Shown here piece by piece: positions 35,674 to 43,033 of a stretch of DNA of 64,000 nucleotides. Both the position numbers and the translations under genes were made by a program. The notes under the pieces were generated by a model. That model was not told the origin of the DNA, ran no database searches, and was given only the letters and a program-made list of their open reading frames with translations. How positions within the stretch are numbered: position 1 is the stretch's first letter; each line of letters begins with the position of its first letter. Source of the DNA: Roseicyclus sediminis (GTDB lineage: Bacteria; Pseudomonadota; Alphaproteobacteria; Rhodobacterales; Rhodobacteraceae); NCBI RefSeq assembly GCF_025515305.1, contig NZ_JAOPHT010000015.1, forward strand, positions 31,533-95,532, written 5' to 3'.

Positions 35674-36774
35674 ATGGGTACGAGCTTGCGGGGCGCGTTC
35701 ATGGTGGCATGGGCGCAAACCCTTCTGGACGGGTCGTCGGCAGAAGCAGAAAAAGAACTGGCTGAAGGCATGAGTTGGAGCTGGCATGGCCGGGCCCTTC
35801 CCCTGGAAGGCGAAGGCGCCGCCCTGGTGCTGACATCCAGCCGCGACCACTCAGAATTGCGCGCCCGAGCGGCGCGGGTCGCGCGCAAGTTGCTGCAGCG
35901 CCCCGCGTCCGGCCCCGCCGGCCTTCCCTCCATCGATGACCCGGATTCTGCCCTCGCCGACGAGAGCGATCCTGTCTTCTCGGGCGCCTTCGTGGTCTCG
36001 GACGGCTCGACCTTCTTCACCGTGGTTCCCATCGCCGTCGAACAGGGCGCGCCGCCCGTCCTGCTTTTCCCCGATGGCCTGCCCGCCGCCGGGCGCGACC
36101 ACGTCATCGTCGCCTGTTCCGACCGGGTCCCGGTTCGCGTTCCGGACGACCGCCCATCGGTCATCTGCTTCACGCCCGGAACGCGACTGCGGACCGAACG
36201 CGGCGAGGTGGCCATCGAGGACCTCGACGTGGGCGACCGGCTGCTGACGCGCGACGACGGCCCGCAGGCGGTGCTCTGGACCGGGCACCGGCGCATGTCG
36301 GGGGCCCGCCTCTTCGCGCTGCCCGATCAGCGGCCGATCCGGCTGCGGCCCGGCGCGCTGGGCCTGGATCGGCCCGACGCCGATCTCGTCGTCAGCCCCG
36401 AGCATCGCGTCCTCGTCTCGGGCGCCGCCGCCCGCGATCTCTGGGGCGAGCCGGAGGTGCTGGTGCGCGCGGGCGACCTTGTCGGCGACAGGGGAGTGAC
36501 CGTCGACCATTCGCTGCGCGAGACATGGTACATCCACCTGATGCTGGAGCGGCACGAGGTGATCTGGGCCAATGGCCTCGAGGTCGAGAGCTTCCACCCC
36601 GGCTACATGGGGCTTGGCACGCTGTCGGCCCTGCAGCGCGAGTGCCTATACGAGATGCGCCCGGAGCTCGAGCGCGATCCCTTCGCCTATGGTGCACCCG
36701 CGCGCAGGATGCTGAACCGGGCCGAGGCGGCGATCCTGTTCGACGGCGCCGTGACCCCGCCGCGGGCGGCCTGA
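35674..36774 (+). CDS. Hint-domain (Hedgehog/intein-type) protein
   Basis: 366 residues. The Hint_2-type domain begins at CFTPGTRLRTERGEVAIEDLDVGDRLLTRDDGPQAVL-like sequence around residue 168 and carries the Cys at the would-be N-terminal splice position and VVSPEHRVLV as the block-B His region. No C-terminal His-Asn of a splicing intein is evident. Rhodobacteraceae have many such stand-alone Hint proteins, often N-terminal to or fused with haemolysin-type repeats; role unknown, probably autoprocessing. Start at ATG 35674, with GAGGCGGGG before it. Confidence 0.85.
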   Translation: MGTSLRGAFMVAWAQTLLDGSSAEAEKELAEGMSWSWHGRALPLEGEGAALVLTSSRDHSELRARAARVARKLLQRPASGPAGLPSIDDPDSALADESDPVFSGAFVVSDGSTFFTVVPIAVEQGAPPVLLFPDGLPAAGRDHVIVACSDRVPVRVPDDRPSVICFTPGTRLRTERGEVAIEDLDVGDRLLTRDDGPQAVLWTGHRRMSGARLFALPDQRPIRLRPGALGLDRPDADLVVSPEHRVLVSGAAARDLWGEPEVLVRAGDLVGDRGVTVDHSLRETWYIHLMLERHEVIWANGLEVESFHPGYMGLGTLSALQRECLYEMRPELERDPFAYGAPARRMLNRAEAAILFDGAVTPPRAA

Positions 36775-36791
36775 CCGCCAGCCCCCGGGCA

Positions 36792-36819
36792 TTGACAGCA
36801 GCTTTCACTGGTGTAGAAG
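36792..36819 (+). promoter_or_regulatory. Promoter of rpsD
   Basis: TTGACA (36792-36797), 16-base spacer, TAGAAG (36814-36819): a strong housekeeping-type promoter in the form usual for Rhodobacteraceae ribosomal genes. Predicted transcript start is near 36826. Confidence 0.7.
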
Positions 36820-36825
36820 CCCGCC

Positions 36826-36959
36826 ATCCCGGCTGTTGGCAGCCGGGTTTTCATTTGGTGTTGGTGGCCCCCGCAAGGGGATGCCTGTCGCCCGGAAACG
36901 GGAAAGGACAACGCCCTTCATAGCTGCTTCCGGGCAGCACGTCAGAAGGAGATCAGACG
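36826..36959 (+). promoter_or_regulatory. Structured 5' leader of rpsD with possible attenuator
   Basis: Four stems can be drawn. CCCGGCTG-TTGG-CAGCCGGG followed by TTTT (36828-36851) looks like a terminator. Next is GGCCCCC-GCAA-GGGG(AT)GCC (36866-36885), then CCCG-GAAA-CGGG (36891-36902), both with GNRA loops, and GCTGC-TTCCGG-GCAGC (36923-36938). It may bind S4 for autoregulation (inference). Confidence 0.5.
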
Positions 36960-37580
36960 GTGACCAAACGCACCTCTGCCAAGTACAAGATCGACCGCCG
37001 CATGGGCGAGAACATCTGGGGCCGCCCGAAGTCCCCCGTGAACAAGCGCGAATATGGCCCCGGCCAGCACGGCCAGCGCCGCAAGGGCAAACTTTCGGAC
37101 TTCGGCCTGCAGCTCCGCGCCAAGCAGAAGCTCAAGGGCTACTACGGCGACCTGACCGAGAAGCAGTTCCGTCGCATCTACGCCGACGCCGAGCGTCAGC
37201 GGGGCGATACCGGCGAACTTCTGATCGGCCTGCTCGAGCGTCGTCTCGACGCCGTCGTCTACCGCGCCAAGTTCGTCCCGACGATCTTCGCCGCACGCCA
37301 GTTCGTGAACCACGGCCATGTCACCGTGAACGGTCAGCGCGTCAACATTCCCTCCTACCGGGTCAAGGAAGGCGACGTGATCGAGGTGCGCGGCAAGTCC
37401 AAGCAGCTTGCGACCGTGCTGGAGGCCGTTCAACTTGCAGAGCGTGACGTGCCGGACTACATCGACGCGGACCACTCGAAAATGACCGCGACCTTCGTGC
37501 GGACGCCGGGTCTCGGCGACGTGCCCTACGCGGTGCAGATGGAACCGAACCTCGTCATCGAATACTACGCTCAGAACTGA
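36960..37580 (+). CDS. rpsD: 30S ribosomal protein S4
   Basis: 206-residue primary 16S rRNA-binding protein. The N-terminal part ([19 protein letters not shown]) lacks the zinc cysteines found in some S4 forms; the S4 RNA-binding domain runs [20 protein letters not shown] and [20 protein letters not shown]. Starts with GTG preceded by AAGGAG at 8 bases. It is a single-gene unit here, outside the alpha operon, as is normal in Alphaproteobacteria, with its own promoter and terminator. Confidence 0.97.
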   Translation: MTKRTSAKYKIDRRMGENIWGRPKSPVNKREYGPGQHGQRRKGKLSDFGLQLRAKQKLKGYYGDLTEKQFRRIYADAERQRGDTGELLIGLLERRLDAVVYRAKFVPTIFAARQFVNHGHVTVNGQRVNIPSYRVKEGDVIEVRGKSKQLATVLEAVQLAERDVPDYIDADHSKMTATFVRTPGLGDVPYAVQMEPNLVIEYYAQN

Positions 37581-37605
37581 TTCAGCTCTTCAGCGAAGAC
37601 ATGCG

Positions 37606-37636
37606 AAGGCCGCGCCCGAGAGGGACGCGGCCTTTT
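37606..37636 (+). terminator. Rho-independent terminator of rpsD
   Basis: AAGGCCGCGCCC-GAGA-GGG(A)CGCGGCCTT with one bulged A, ending in TTTT, 26 bases after the rpsD stop. Confidence 0.88.
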
Positions 37637-37650
37637 CCATTTCGCAAGAC

Positions 37651-38112
37651 CTACGCCTCGGCCGGGGCCACGATGGTCATGCCGCATGCCTCCGCGACGG
37701 CCATGATGCGGGCCACGTCGGGTGGCCCCTCCTGCGGCGCCGGTGCGGTCCGGTCATCGGTGACGGGCGTGCCAAGCTCGGTGAAGAACTGCTCGTGCAT
37801 CCGACCCGGCGCATTCAGGATCATGACGCGCGCGGGTTTCGACCCTTTGGCCGCGAAGGCGTGCAATGCCCCGTCCGGGATCGACAGGCTTTGCCCGGGG
37901 CCGACGCGACGCTCGACGCCGTCGACCATGAAATCGACCTCGCCGTCCAGGACCACGAATGTCTCCGTTTCGCCGGCATGCGTGTTCGGCGGTGCGCCAA
38001 GACCCGGTGGAACGACGGCCTCGACGAGGCAGAACTTGCCCATCACTTCGTCGGGGAAGGCGTGAAAGGTCATGAGGATACCGAGGGTTTCATAGCGGCG
38101 GTGGCGGGACAT
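37651..38112 (-). CDS. Cupin-domain protein
   Basis: 153-residue single-domain cupin. PPNTHAGETETFVVLDGEVDFMVDG (about 35-60) is cupin motif 1 with the His/Glu metal ligands; the second motif is GQSLSIPDGALHAFAAKG with a further His. Could be a small dioxygenase, isomerase or binding protein. It diverges from the TetR gene across an 84-base region with repeated CTCATAA elements, so it is the likely target of that repressor. Confidence 0.87.
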   Translation of the reverse strand: MSRHRRYETLGILMTFHAFPDEVMGKFCLVEAVVPPGLGAPPNTHAGETETFVVLDGEVDFMVDGVERRVGPGQSLSIPDGALHAFAAKGSKPARVMILNAPGRMHEQFFTELGTPVTDDRTAPAPQEGPPDVARIMAVAEACGMTIVAPAEA

Positions 38113-38144
38113 CGCTTTCTCCTTGAGCCGAAGGTCGGGTGATG

Positions 38145-38190
38145 CTCATAATACACCAGTCTCATAACAAGACAAGTGTCTCATAAGGTG
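38145..38190. promoter_or_regulatory. Operator-like repeats between cupin and TetR genes
   Basis: CTCATAA occurs three times (38145, 38161, 38180). AGAC-AAGT-GTCT is a small palindrome (38171-38182 region) and TACACC...GGTGTA flank the array. Arrangement fits a TetR-family operator controlling both divergent genes. Confidence 0.55.
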
Positions 38191-38196
38191 TACCGC

Positions 38197-38790
38197 GTGA
38201 CCGTAACTCCATCCACCCACGAACGCCGCGCGCAGAAGTCCCGCACGCGTGAAGCCATCCTCGCCGCCGCGCGTGAACTGTTGGCCGAGGGGCAGGCGGT
38301 GACGCTGAACGCAGCAGCCGGGCGCGCGGGCGTCTCGCGCGCCACCGCCTATCGCTATTTCTCGGACCCGAGCGTTCTGGCCGCAGAGGCCGGGCTGGCG
38401 CTGGAGGTGCGCAGCTACGAGACCATCACCAGGGGCTGCGCCGGAACGCGCGAGCGGCTGGTCGCCATCGCGCTTTATTTCTTCGATCTCGCGCTGGAGC
38501 ACGAGGTGGAGTTCCGTGCCTTCCTGTCGCGCTGGCTCGACGCCTGGCGACCGGCCGAGCAGACGGTCAGTCGTGGCGCGCGGCGCGTGGCGATGTTCGA
38601 GCGTGCGCTCGACGAGGGGCCGGAACGCCTTGCCCCGGCGCAACGGGAGGCACTGGTCCGTTCGCTGACCGTCAATACCGGCACCGAGGCGATGATCGCG
38701 CTACTGGACGTCGCGCGCGCGGACAGGGAGGCCGCGAGACAGTGCGTCGCGGAGACGGCCGTCGTGCTGATCGACCGCTACCTGCCCTAG
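38197..38790 (+). CDS. TetR/AcrR family transcriptional regulator
   Basis: 197 residues. The N-terminal HTH reads SRTREAILAAARELLAEG, VTLNAAAGRAGVSRATAYRYFSD, as in TetR_N. The C-terminal ligand-binding half is helical and not assignable. Start: several in-frame GTG codons exist; the one at 38197 has AAGG eight bases before it, while the one at 38176 lies inside the operator repeats. It probably represses itself and the divergent cupin gene. Confidence 0.88.
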   Translation: MTVTPSTHERRAQKSRTREAILAAARELLAEGQAVTLNAAAGRAGVSRATAYRYFSDPSVLAAEAGLALEVRSYETITRGCAGTRERLVAIALYFFDLALEHEVEFRAFLSRWLDAWRPAEQTVSRGARRVAMFERALDEGPERLAPAQREALVRSLTVNTGTEAMIALLDVARADREAARQCVAETAVVLIDRYLP

Positions 38791-38870
38791 GGCGACGAGT
38801 GTGCGGCTTGCGGGTTTGCGTTGCCGTCCCATGCCGCCTATGACGGGCGGACCCCCAAGAGGAGGCGCAG

Positions 38871-40292
38871 GTGGCACAGGACTATCCCGTTTACGGCCGG
38901 ATCGACGGCCCCATCGTGATCATCGGCTTCGGCTCGATCGGCAAGGGGACTTGGCCGCTGATCGAGAGACACTTCGACTACGACGCTGACAAACTGGTCG
39001 TGATCGAGCCCGATCCCGCCAAGGCCAACTTCCTGCGACAGCACCGCATCGCGCATGTTCAGGAATCGCTGACGTCCGAGAATTACCGCGAGGTGCTCGC
39101 CGGGCTTCTGGAACCCGGCATGGGGTTCTGCGTGAACCTCAGCGTGGATACCTCATCGCTCGATCTGATGAGGTTCTGCCGCGAGCTGGGCGTTCCCTAT
39201 ATCGACACCGTCGTCGAGCCTTGGGAGGGCTACTACTTCAACACCACCGACAATGCCGCGCGCACGAACTACGCCCTGCGGCAGGCGGTGCGGGACGAGA
39301 AGGCGCGTAATCCCGGCGGCACCACCGCCGTCTCCTGCTGCGGGGCCAACCCGGGCATGGTGTCGTGGTTCGTGAAGGAGGCGCTCCTGACGCTGGCCCG
39401 CGACACCGGCCGTGAGGCGACTGTCCCCACCGACCGGGAGGGCTGGGCCCGGCTGATGCAGGGCCTCGGGGTCAAGGGCGTGCATATCGCCGAGCGAGAC
39501 ACGCAGGCGCGCCGTCTGCCGCGCCCGCGCGGCGTCTTCGTGAACACATGGTCGGTCGAGGGCTTCATCGCCGAAGGATTCCAGCCCGCCGAGCTTGGCT
39601 GGGGCACGCACGAGCCGTGGTTCCCCGAGAACGGGCATCGGCAGGAGGCCGGATGCCAGGCCGCGATCTGGCTCGACCGGCCGGGTGCGATCACCCGCGT
39701 CCACACCTGGTGCCCGACGCCGGGCCCGCAGTTCGGCTTCCTCGTGACGCATAACGAGGCGATCTCGATCTCGGACTACTACACCATCGGCCGGGGCGCG
39801 GAGCCGGAGTACCGCCCGACCTGCCACTATGCCTACCACCCGTGCGACGACGCGGTCCTTTCGCTCCACGAGATGTTCGGCTCGGGCCGCACGCAGGAGA
39901 AGCACCACATCCTCGGCGAGGACGAGATCGTGGAGGGCATCGACGAGCTCGGCGTCCTGCTCTACGGCCATGAGAAGAACGCGCTCTGGTACGGCTCGCG
40001 CCTGTCGAACGAGGAAACCCGTGAGCTTGCGCCCTACCAGAACGCAACGGGTCTGCAGGTGACGAGCGCGGTTCTGGCCGGCATGGTCTGGGCGCTGGAG
40101 AACCCGAACGCGGGCATCGTCGAGGCGGACGAGATGGACCATGCCCGGTGCCTGGAGGTCCAGCGCCCTTATCTTGGCCCGGTCGAGGCGCATTACACGA
40201 ACTGGACGCCGCTTCAGGATCGGTGGGAGTTGTTCCCCGAAGACATCGACCCCGAGGAGCCCTGGGCCTTCCGCAACGTGCTGGCGAGCTGA
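38871..40292 (+). CDS. hss: Homospermidine synthase
   Basis: 473-residue NAD-dependent enzyme that joins two putrescines (or spermidine and putrescine) into homospermidine, a polyamine common in Alphaproteobacteria. The N-terminal Rossmann segment is IVIIGFGSIGKGTWPL; YIDTVVEPWEGYYF and SCCGANPGMVSWFVKEAL are hallmark stretches lining the active site, and HTWCPTPGPQFGFLVTHNEA lies in the catalytic domain. GTG start after AGGAGGCGCAG. Monocistronic. Confidence 0.95.
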   Translation: MAQDYPVYGRIDGPIVIIGFGSIGKGTWPLIERHFDYDADKLVVIEPDPAKANFLRQHRIAHVQESLTSENYREVLAGLLEPGMGFCVNLSVDTSSLDLMRFCRELGVPYIDTVVEPWEGYYFNTTDNAARTNYALRQAVRDEKARNPGGTTAVSCCGANPGMVSWFVKEALLTLARDTGREATVPTDREGWARLMQGLGVKGVHIAERDTQARRLPRPRGVFVNTWSVEGFIAEGFQPAELGWGTHEPWFPENGHRQEAGCQAAIWLDRPGAITRVHTWCPTPGPQFGFLVTHNEAISISDYYTIGRGAEPEYRPTCHYAYHPCDDAVLSLHEMFGSGRTQEKHHILGEDEIVEGIDELGVLLYGHEKNALWYGSRLSNEETRELAPYQNATGLQVTSAVLAGMVWALENPNAGIVEADEMDHARCLEVQRPYLGPVEAHYTNWTPLQDRWELFPEDIDPEEPWAFRNVLAS

Positions 40293-40302
40293 CGGCGTCC
40301 CG

Positions 40303-40710
40303 TCAACTCTGCCGCTCGGATCCGGGGATCGCGCCGAGGTCGAAGACCCATGGCATCGCTGATCCGCACCAGACCTGTTGCCGAGGGCGCAACTGCGCGC
40401 GTTGACGGATCGTCCCCGCCCGCAGTCCGAAGAAACTGTCCGGCTCTTCCGGGGTCTGCGCATGGATGCGCGTCCCGCAATCGCCGCAGAAGCTGAGGAG
40501 GCGGCGCCTCCCGCTGTCGGCCTTGGTTTCGTAGACCTTCAGGGCCCCCTTCTTGAGGGTGAAGTTTCGATCCTGCACGTGGACGACCCACCCGAACCCC
40601 GTGCCCGAGTTGATCTGGCAGTTCGTGCAATGGCAGATGACGCACCGGTCGGGGTCGATGACCGCCTCGTAGGCGATGGCCCCGCACAGACAGCTTCCGT
40701 CGACCTTCAC
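40303..40710 (-). CDS. GFA family (CENP-V/GFA domain) zinc protein
   Basis: 135 residues with the zinc-binding cysteines GSCLCGAIAYEA, CHCTNCQ and CGDCGT of the glutathione-dependent formaldehyde-activating fold. The GFA enzymatic role is disputed; most members are uncharacterised. GTG start overlaps the stop of the adjoining GFA gene (GTGA). Confidence 0.9.
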   Translation of the reverse strand: MKVDGSCLCGAIAYEAVIDPDRCVICHCTNCQINSGTGFGWVVHVQDRNFTLKKGALKVYETKADSGRRRLLSFCGDCGTRIHAQTPEEPDSFFGLRAGTIRQRAQLRPRQQVWCGSAMPWVFDLGAIPGSERQS

Positions 40711-41168
40711 GATCCGGCTTCCGTCCGACGCGCCAGCGCCGCGGCCGCAGCGTCCAGAAATGCCGCGCCGTGGCCCTCGTTCTGCGGCACGCCCTCGGGG
40801 ATCACGACCCAACCGTGTTTGTGCGGAACGAAGATCGACGTGGTGGGTGGCGGGAAGGCCGGATCGGCGAAAAGGCCGACGGGGACGCCGATGAGGTCCA
40901 GCATCGCCTCCACGTCCCAGTCGGTGGTGGAGCTGCACTGGGGGCAGAAGCGGAAGGTGATGTAACAGCCCGTGTCGCCCGCACGTCGATAGGCCGTCCG
41001 CCCGCCCGTAACGGAAACCTCCTCGCGCGGCCAGTAGGCGTGGACGCTGTAGGTGCTGCCCGTGCGCTTCTGGCATTGCAGGCAATGGCACATGGAGACA
41101 ATGGCCGGATCTGCCCCGGCTTCGATCCGCACCGCGCCACAGGCGCACGAGCCTTGGTGTTTCGACAT
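40707..41168 (-). CDS. GFA family (CENP-V/GFA domain) zinc protein, tandem paralog
   Basis: 153 residues with GSCACGAVRIEA, CHCLQCQ and CPQCSS cysteine sets in the same order as its downstream neighbour. Translationally coupled with that gene, so the two may form a heterodimer. ATG start close to a weak GGGGGCAGC. Confidence 0.9.
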   Translation of the reverse strand: MSKHQGSCACGAVRIEAGADPAIVSMCHCLQCQKRTGSTYSVHAYWPREEVSVTGGRTAYRRAGDTGCYITFRFCPQCSSTTDWDVEAMLDLIGVPVGLFADPAFPPPTTSIFVPHKHGWVVIPEGVPQNEGHGAAFLDAAAAALARRTEAGS

Positions 41169-41330
41169 CGCTGCCCCCGTTGGCTGGCAAGGCGCCCTCG
41201 GCGGAAAGGCTAACAGCGGGTCACCTTCTTTGGAACGTTTAATGCCGATTAAGGGCGCGCCAAAGGACGTTTAATCCGGGACCGGGCAGTTTGGGATCAA
41301 CGAAACGACACCCGAACCGGAGCCAAGCCA

Positions 41331-41537
41331 ATGACCACCTTCAACACCAACACCGACCTCAACGCCCGCGGCCGTCAGATGCAGAAGGCCCGCGAAGCCG
41401 CCGAGACGCAGGTCTGGCGCCTCGTCGACATGATCCCGGCGTTCTTCGCCCGCACCGCGCCCGATGGCCGGAAGGAACTTGAAAAGACCGCTCGCCGCGA
41501 GGCCGCGCGCCGCTCCGTCGACAACCTGCTGCGCTAA
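41331..41537 (+). CDS. Small helical protein, unknown function
   Basis: 68 residues, charged and mainly helical (GRQMQKAREAAETQVWRLVDMIPAFFAR), no cysteines or membrane segment. The spacer before it holds two ACGTTTAAT copies (41238 and 41270 regions), consistent with a promoter or operator. Its TAA overlaps by four bases the reverse-strand stop of the regulator gene. Real translation is plausible but unproven. Confidence 0.55.
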   Translation: MTTFNTNTDLNARGRQMQKAREAAETQVWRLVDMIPAFFARTAPDGRKELEKTARREAARRSVDNLLR

Positions 41538-43030
41538 TCGGGCAGGCCCGCACCCCGGAACGCGTCGATCATCATCTGCCGCTGTTCGGGGCGCCGATAG
41601 GGGGAACTTTCCAGCGTGGCCGTCAGCGTCACGTCCGGCACGATCCTCCGCAGGGCCTCCGCCGTCCGCCGAGCGTCATCCACACGCCCCGCGGCCCAGT
41701 AGGCGAGGACCAGGGTCTGCACGCCGGTGCCGTAGGACGGTAGCTCGGCGACGACCTGTTCCGACAGGGCGACGGCAGTCTCGATACGGCCGGAATGGAG
41801 ATGGCAGAGGCTCGCGCCCATCCGGCAATAGACGACCATGTCCCCGAGCGGATCGAGGCGCATCCCCTTCTCGAAGGCCTCGATCGCCTCGTCATAGGCG
41901 CCGATGTAGCTGAGCGGCCAACCGGCCGAGAGATTGACCAGCGCCGAATTGGGGCAAAGGCGGCGCGCGCGTCGTACGGCCTCGGCCCCTTCCTCCTGGC
42001 CCCAGCCGGAAAACGCGAAGAACTGGCCCGCGAACACCAGCACCAACGGGTCGTCCCCGGCCTCCGCCAACAACGTCTTCGCCAGCGGCGCGGCTTCCAG
42101 GTTTTCCTCCCAGGAGATCATCCGCGCACCCCGAGCGATGAGGTAGGCGCGCACCTTCCACGCCTTCGCCATCCTGTACCCCGGGTCGCGTTCTATGGCC
42201 CGATCGAGAAGGTCCACCCCCTTGCGGAAATCCTCGAGCGTCTGGACCCGGTAGACATGCGGCAGGGCTCGCAGGACAAGGTCGTAGGCGCCGAGATCCC
42301 CGGTCGGCTTGCCCTGCGACAGGCCCGCCTCGGCGAACATGAGCTTTGGCTCGACTGCGCCTGCCACGCGGGCGGCGATCTCGTCCTGGAGGTCGAACAC
42401 GTTTTGCGTCTCGCCGGTGAAGCGTTCCGACCAGATCGTGCGCCCGGTCTCGGCCTCGACCAGTTGCACCGTTACCCGCAGGGACGCGCCCGCCTGTTGG
42501 ACGGACCCCTCGACGGCATAGCGCACGCCTAGCTGTCGTCCGACATCGGCGATGTCGACGGGCTGGCCCTTGAAGCGGAAACTGGTGGAGGCGGCGATGA
42601 CGTAAAGCGCCGAGAGACGCGAAAGGCTGGCGATGATGTCTGTGATCAGCCCGTCGACGAGATAGTCGTTCTCCGCCGTGCCGGAGAGGTTGGCGAAGGG
42701 CAGGACGACGAGGGACGGCTTGTCGGGCAGGGCGGGTCCTCTCGGTGTCGCGGACGCGGCCCCGATCGCCAGCTTGTAGCCCACGCCCGGCACCGTCGCG
42801 ATGGCCTTGGGCCCCAGTGCTTTCCTCAGCGTGCTGATCTGGACGGTTAGGTTGCCCTCCTCAACGGCGAGCCCACCCCATACGGTTTCCAGGAGTTCCG
42901 CCTTCGACACGACGCGGTCCTGGTTCGCATGAAGGTGCGCCAGCACGTCGAAAGCGCGGGCGCCCATCGTGACGGGGGCGCCGTCGACAAGAACCTCCCG
43001 CGTGTCGGGCTGGATTTGGACGTCCGGCAT
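41534..43030 (-). CDS. Winged-helix / TolB-like / TPR regulator (paralog B)
   Basis: 498 residues. N-terminal OmpR/CadC-type winged helix (ARAFDVLAHLHANQDRVVSK, then LLETVWGGLAVEEGNLTVQI and LGPKAIATVPGVGYKLA), a middle domain of the kind seen in TolB-like N-terminal/adenylate-cyclase-associated proteins (LVVLPFANLSGTAENDYLVDGL, VRYAVEGSVQQAGASLRVTVQL), and C-terminal TPR-like helices. Unlike E. coli CadC no membrane segment follows the winged helix, so it should be cytosolic. Three bases downstream of its paralog and in the same operon. These are often misnamed adenylate cyclase; no cyclase domain is present. Confidence 0.88.
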   Translation of the reverse strand: MPDVQIQPDTREVLVDGAPVTMGARAFDVLAHLHANQDRVVSKAELLETVWGGLAVEEGNLTVQISTLRKALGPKAIATVPGVGYKLAIGAASATPRGPALPDKPSLVVLPFANLSGTAENDYLVDGLITDIIASLSRLSALYVIAASTSFRFKGQPVDIADVGRQLGVRYAVEGSVQQAGASLRVTVQLVEAETGRTIWSERFTGETQNVFDLQDEIAARVAGAVEPKLMFAEAGLSQGKPTGDLGAYDLVLRALPHVYRVQTLEDFRKGVDLLDRAIERDPGYRMAKAWKVRAYLIARGARMISWEENLEAAPLAKTLLAEAGDDPLVLVFAGQFFAFSGWGQEEGAEAVRRARRLCPNSALVNLSAGWPLSYIGAYDEAIEAFEKGMRLDPLGDMVVYCRMGASLCHLHSGRIETAVALSEQVVAELPSYGTGVQTLVLAYWAAGRVDDARRTAEALRRIVPDVTLTATLESSPYRRPEQRQMMIDAFRGAGLPD

Positions 43031-43033
43031 GCG

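Noticed and set aside
36828..36851. Hairpin read only as terminator of the Hint gene
   Set aside because: It lies downstream of a strong TTGACA/TAGAAG promoter facing rpsD, so a leader/attenuator reading is kept as well; the data do not decide.
41234..41275. CtrA-type site from TTAATGCCGATTAA
   Set aside because: The TTAA halves are 6 bases apart, not 7 as in the CtrA consensus, and the flanks do not match.
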